DNA of 39,484 bases. It comes from Bifidobacterium sp. (GTDB lineage: Bacteria; Actinomycetota; Actinomycetes; Actinomycetales; Bifidobacteriaceae). The translations under genes and the position numbers were made by a program. The DNA lies in NCBI RefSeq assembly GCF_022640935.1, contig NZ_JALCCV010000020.1:1-39484 (forward strand), written 5' to 3'. Position 1 is the first letter of the stretch. Each line of letters starts with the position of its first letter. The notes below the pieces were generated by a model that saw only the letters and a list, made by a program, of their open reading frames with translations, was not told the DNA's origin and ran no database searches. Of the stretch, positions 37,493 through 39,484 are shown piece by piece.

Positions 37493-39484
37493 ATGGCAAT
37501 CACCGACAGCACCGCGCTGGTTATGGACAGAACCAGCGATACAGAGGACCAATACGACCCCGCGCATGACTTTCACTCGCTCAACGCCATGCTCAACCTG
37601 TACGACGCGGACGGCAACATCCAGTTCGACAAGGACAAGCAGGCCGAGCGCGTCTACATGACCGGCCATGTCGCCGAGAACACGGTGAAGTTCGGCTCTA
37701 CCGCCGAGCGACTCGCGTATCTCATCGCCAACCAGTACTACGACAAGGCCGTCTTCGACCAGTACAGCCCGGAATTCCTTGACTCCTTCTATGACCACGT
37801 CGAATCCGAAGACTTCGAATTCGACACCTTCCTCGGCGCGTTCAAGTTCTACACCTCTTACGCGCTCAAAACCTTCGACGGCAAGCAGTATCTCGAGGAC
37901 TTCCCGCAGCGTTCGGCCGCCGTGGCACTGGAACTGGCCTCAGGCGACGAGCAGCTCGCCGTCAAGTACGCCGATGAAATCATCTCCGGCCGCTTCCAGC
38001 CCGCCACTCCGACCTTCCTGAACCTTGGCAAGGCGCAGCGCGGCGAGCCGGTCAGTTGCTTCCTCGTGCGCATCGAAGACAATATGGAATCCATCTCGCG
38101 CGGCATCAACGCGGCCCTGCAGCTTTCCAAGCGCGGCGGCGGCGTGGCATTGCTGCTGAGCAACCTGCGTGAGCAGGGCGCTCCGATCAAACATATCGAG
38201 AACCAGTCCAGCGGCGTGATCCCCGTCATGAAACTGCTCGAAGACTCCTTCTCCTACGCCAACCAGCTGGGCGCGCGCCAAGGCGCCGGCGCAGTGTACC
38301 TCAACGCGCATCATCCCGATATTCTGCGCTTCCTCGACACCAAGCGCGAAAACGCCGACGAGAAGATCCGCATCAAGTCACTGTCGCTGGGCGTCGTCAT
38401 CCCGGACATCACCTTCGAATTGGCCAAGCGCAAGGCCCCGATGGCCCTGTTCAGCCCCTACGACGTCGAACGCGTCTACGGCAAGCCCTTCGCCGATATC
38501 TCAGTGAGCGAGCATTACGACGAGATGGTGGCCGACGACCGCATCCGCAAGACCTACATCGACGCACGCGAATTCTTCATGACCATCGCCGAGATCCAGT
38601 TCGAATCCGGTTATCCTTACATCCTCTTCGAAGACACCGTGAACCGCGCCAACCCCATCGAAGGCCGCATCACGATGAGCAACCTGTGCTCCGAGATCCT
38701 GCAGGTCCAGGAACCCAGCGTGCTGAACGAAGACCTCACCTACGAGCACATCGGCCGCGACATCTCGTGCAACCTCGGTTCGCTCAACATCGCCAAGGCG
38801 ATGGACGGTGGCCTGACCGGCACCGTCTCGACCGCCATACGAGCGCTCAATGCCGTCTCCGAGCACACGCAGATGAACAGCGTGCCCTCCATCCGCCGTG
38901 GCAATGACGAGGGCCACGCCATCGGCCTAGGCCAGATGAACCTGCACGGCTTCCTCGCCCGCGAGCACATCCATTACGGCTCCGAAGAAGGCCTAGACTT
39001 CACCGACATGTACTTCATGACGGTCGCCTACAACGCCTACAAGACCTCACACGAGCTCGCTCTCGAACGCGGCCGCGCGTTCGAGAGCTTCCCGACCAGC
39101 GACTACGCGAAGCCGGCCGGGCAGGGCAACTACTTCGACAAGTACACCGACGGCCGCCGTTCCCTTGAGCCACGCACCAAGCGCGTCAAAGAGCTCTTCG
39201 AACACTTTGAAATCCACATTCCGAGTGTGCAGGACTGGGAGGAGCTGCGCGACGCGATCCTGCGCGACGGCATCTACAACCAGAACCTGCAGGCCGTGCC
39301 GCCGACCGGGTCGATCTCGTACATCAACCATTCAACGAGCTCGATTCACCCGATCGCTTCGAAGATCGAAATCCGCAAGGAGGGCAAGATCGGCCGCGTC
39401 TACTACCCCGCGCCGTACATGACCAACGACAACCTCGAATACTTCCAAGACGCCTACGAAATCGGCTGGAAGCCCATCGTCGAC
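37493..39484 (+). CDS. nrdE: Class Ib ribonucleoside-diphosphate reductase alpha subunit, 3' end beyond window
   Basis: A total of 664 codons are present and open at the right edge; NrdE is usually about 700-730 residues, so the C-terminal shuttle cysteines are outside. Seen: the N-terminal short NrdE form ([11 protein letters not shown]), [11 protein letters not shown] and [11 protein letters not shown] with the first active-site cysteine, the catalytic SNLCSEI motif (N-x-C-x-E radical site), and [19 protein letters not shown]. It reduces NDPs to dNDPs with NrdF. AAAGGACA lies 8 nt upstream of the ATG at 37493. Confidence 0.96.
   Translation, partial: MAITDSTALVMDRTSDTEDQYDPAHDFHSLNAMLNLYDADGNIQFDKDKQAERVYMTGHVAENTVKFGSTAERLAYLIANQYYDKAVFDQYSPEFLDSFYDHVESEDFEFDTFLGAFKFYTSYALKTFDGKQYLEDFPQRSAAVALELASGDEQLAVKYADEIISGRFQPATPTFLNLGKAQRGEPVSCFLVRIEDNMESISRGINAALQLSKRGGGVALLLSNLREQGAPIKHIENQSSGVIPVMKLLEDSFSYANQLGARQGAGAVYLNAHHPDILRFLDTKRENADEKIRIKSLSLGVVIPDITFELAKRKAPMALFSPYDVERVYGKPFADISVSEHYDEMVADDRIRKTYIDAREFFMTIAEIQFESGYPYILFEDTVNRANPIEGRITMSNLCSEILQVQEPSVLNEDLTYEHIGRDISCNLGSLNIAKAMDGGLTGTVSTAIRALNAVSEHTQMNSVPSIRRGNDEGHAIGLGQMNLHGFLAREHIHYGSEEGLDFTDMYFMTVAYNAYKTSHELALERGRAFESFPTSDYAKPAGQGNYFDKYTDGRRSLEPRTKRVKELFEHFEIHIPSVQDWEELRDAILRDGIYNQNLQAVPPTGSISYINHSTSSIHPIASKIEIRKEGKIGRVYYPAPYMTNDNLEYFQDAYEIGWKPIVD

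Overview
The window looks like a stretch of a Bifidobacterium chromosome (high-GC actinobacterium). The grounds are a bifidobacterial-type N-acetylhexosamine kinase/type II uridylyltransferase pair, a GH129-like alpha-N-acetylgalactosaminidase, a zwf-opcA-pgl/gnd pentose-phosphate cluster that includes the actinobacterial OpcA, and an nrdHIE operon. The species cannot be fixed from the sequence alone.

Layout. (1) 1-2610, minus strand: galT (lnpC type, cut by the window edge) and nahK, overlapping by 4 nt. Together they activate GlcNAc/GalNAc or galactose released from host glycans. (2) 2611-5147: terminator-like hairpins, a small double-HTH protein, and a chimera of decayed transposases in which an IS21 istA with a stop and two frameshifts runs into the 3' end of an ISL3-family element. 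(3) 5148-14163: an AT-richer defence island. Four overlapping plus-strand genes encode a MutL/MORC-like GHKL ATPase, a Z1-domain helicase-like ATPase, a DUF4420-type PD-(D/E)XK protein and an AIPR protein; a convergent C5-cytosine methyltransferase follows. This matches the architecture known as MZA and discussed earlier as MutL-homologue restriction-modification neighbourhoods. (4) 14164-15440: an IS256 fragment, an internally deleted ABC-ATPase remnant, REP-like hairpins and tRNA-Lys(UUU). A 36-nt imperfect direct repeat at the tRNA 3' side and at 2877-2912 brackets the whole 12.4-kb mobile/defence region.

(5) 15508-20951: an M20 dipeptidase, an orphan oligopeptide-binding lipoprotein and the GH129-like glycosidase. 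(6) 21184-24967: a Zur-like box followed by a zinc/manganese-type ABC transporter operon (znuA, znuC and two permeases). Both permease genes carry a frameshift; the second is caused by a 61-bp insertion with 28-bp direct repeats. (7) 25188-29811: an S10 serine carboxypeptidase and guanine deaminase, separated and followed by scars of lost genes: a histidine-kinase tail, an amino-acid ABC transporter reduced to three fused fragments, and a PhnE-like tail. (8) 29928-35008: zwf, opcA, pgl on the plus strand and convergent gnd, the oxidative pentose-phosphate branch making NADPH. (9) 35533-39484: a TetR-family regulator, then nrdH, nrdI and nrdE (nrdE cut by the window edge) behind a tandem pair of NrdR-like boxes.

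Functional themes: mucin-sugar salvage (GH129, NahK, GalT), NADPH and deoxyribonucleotide supply, metal uptake, and a mobile restriction-like defence island beside a tRNA gene. Family calls come from motifs read by eye; no database search was possible.
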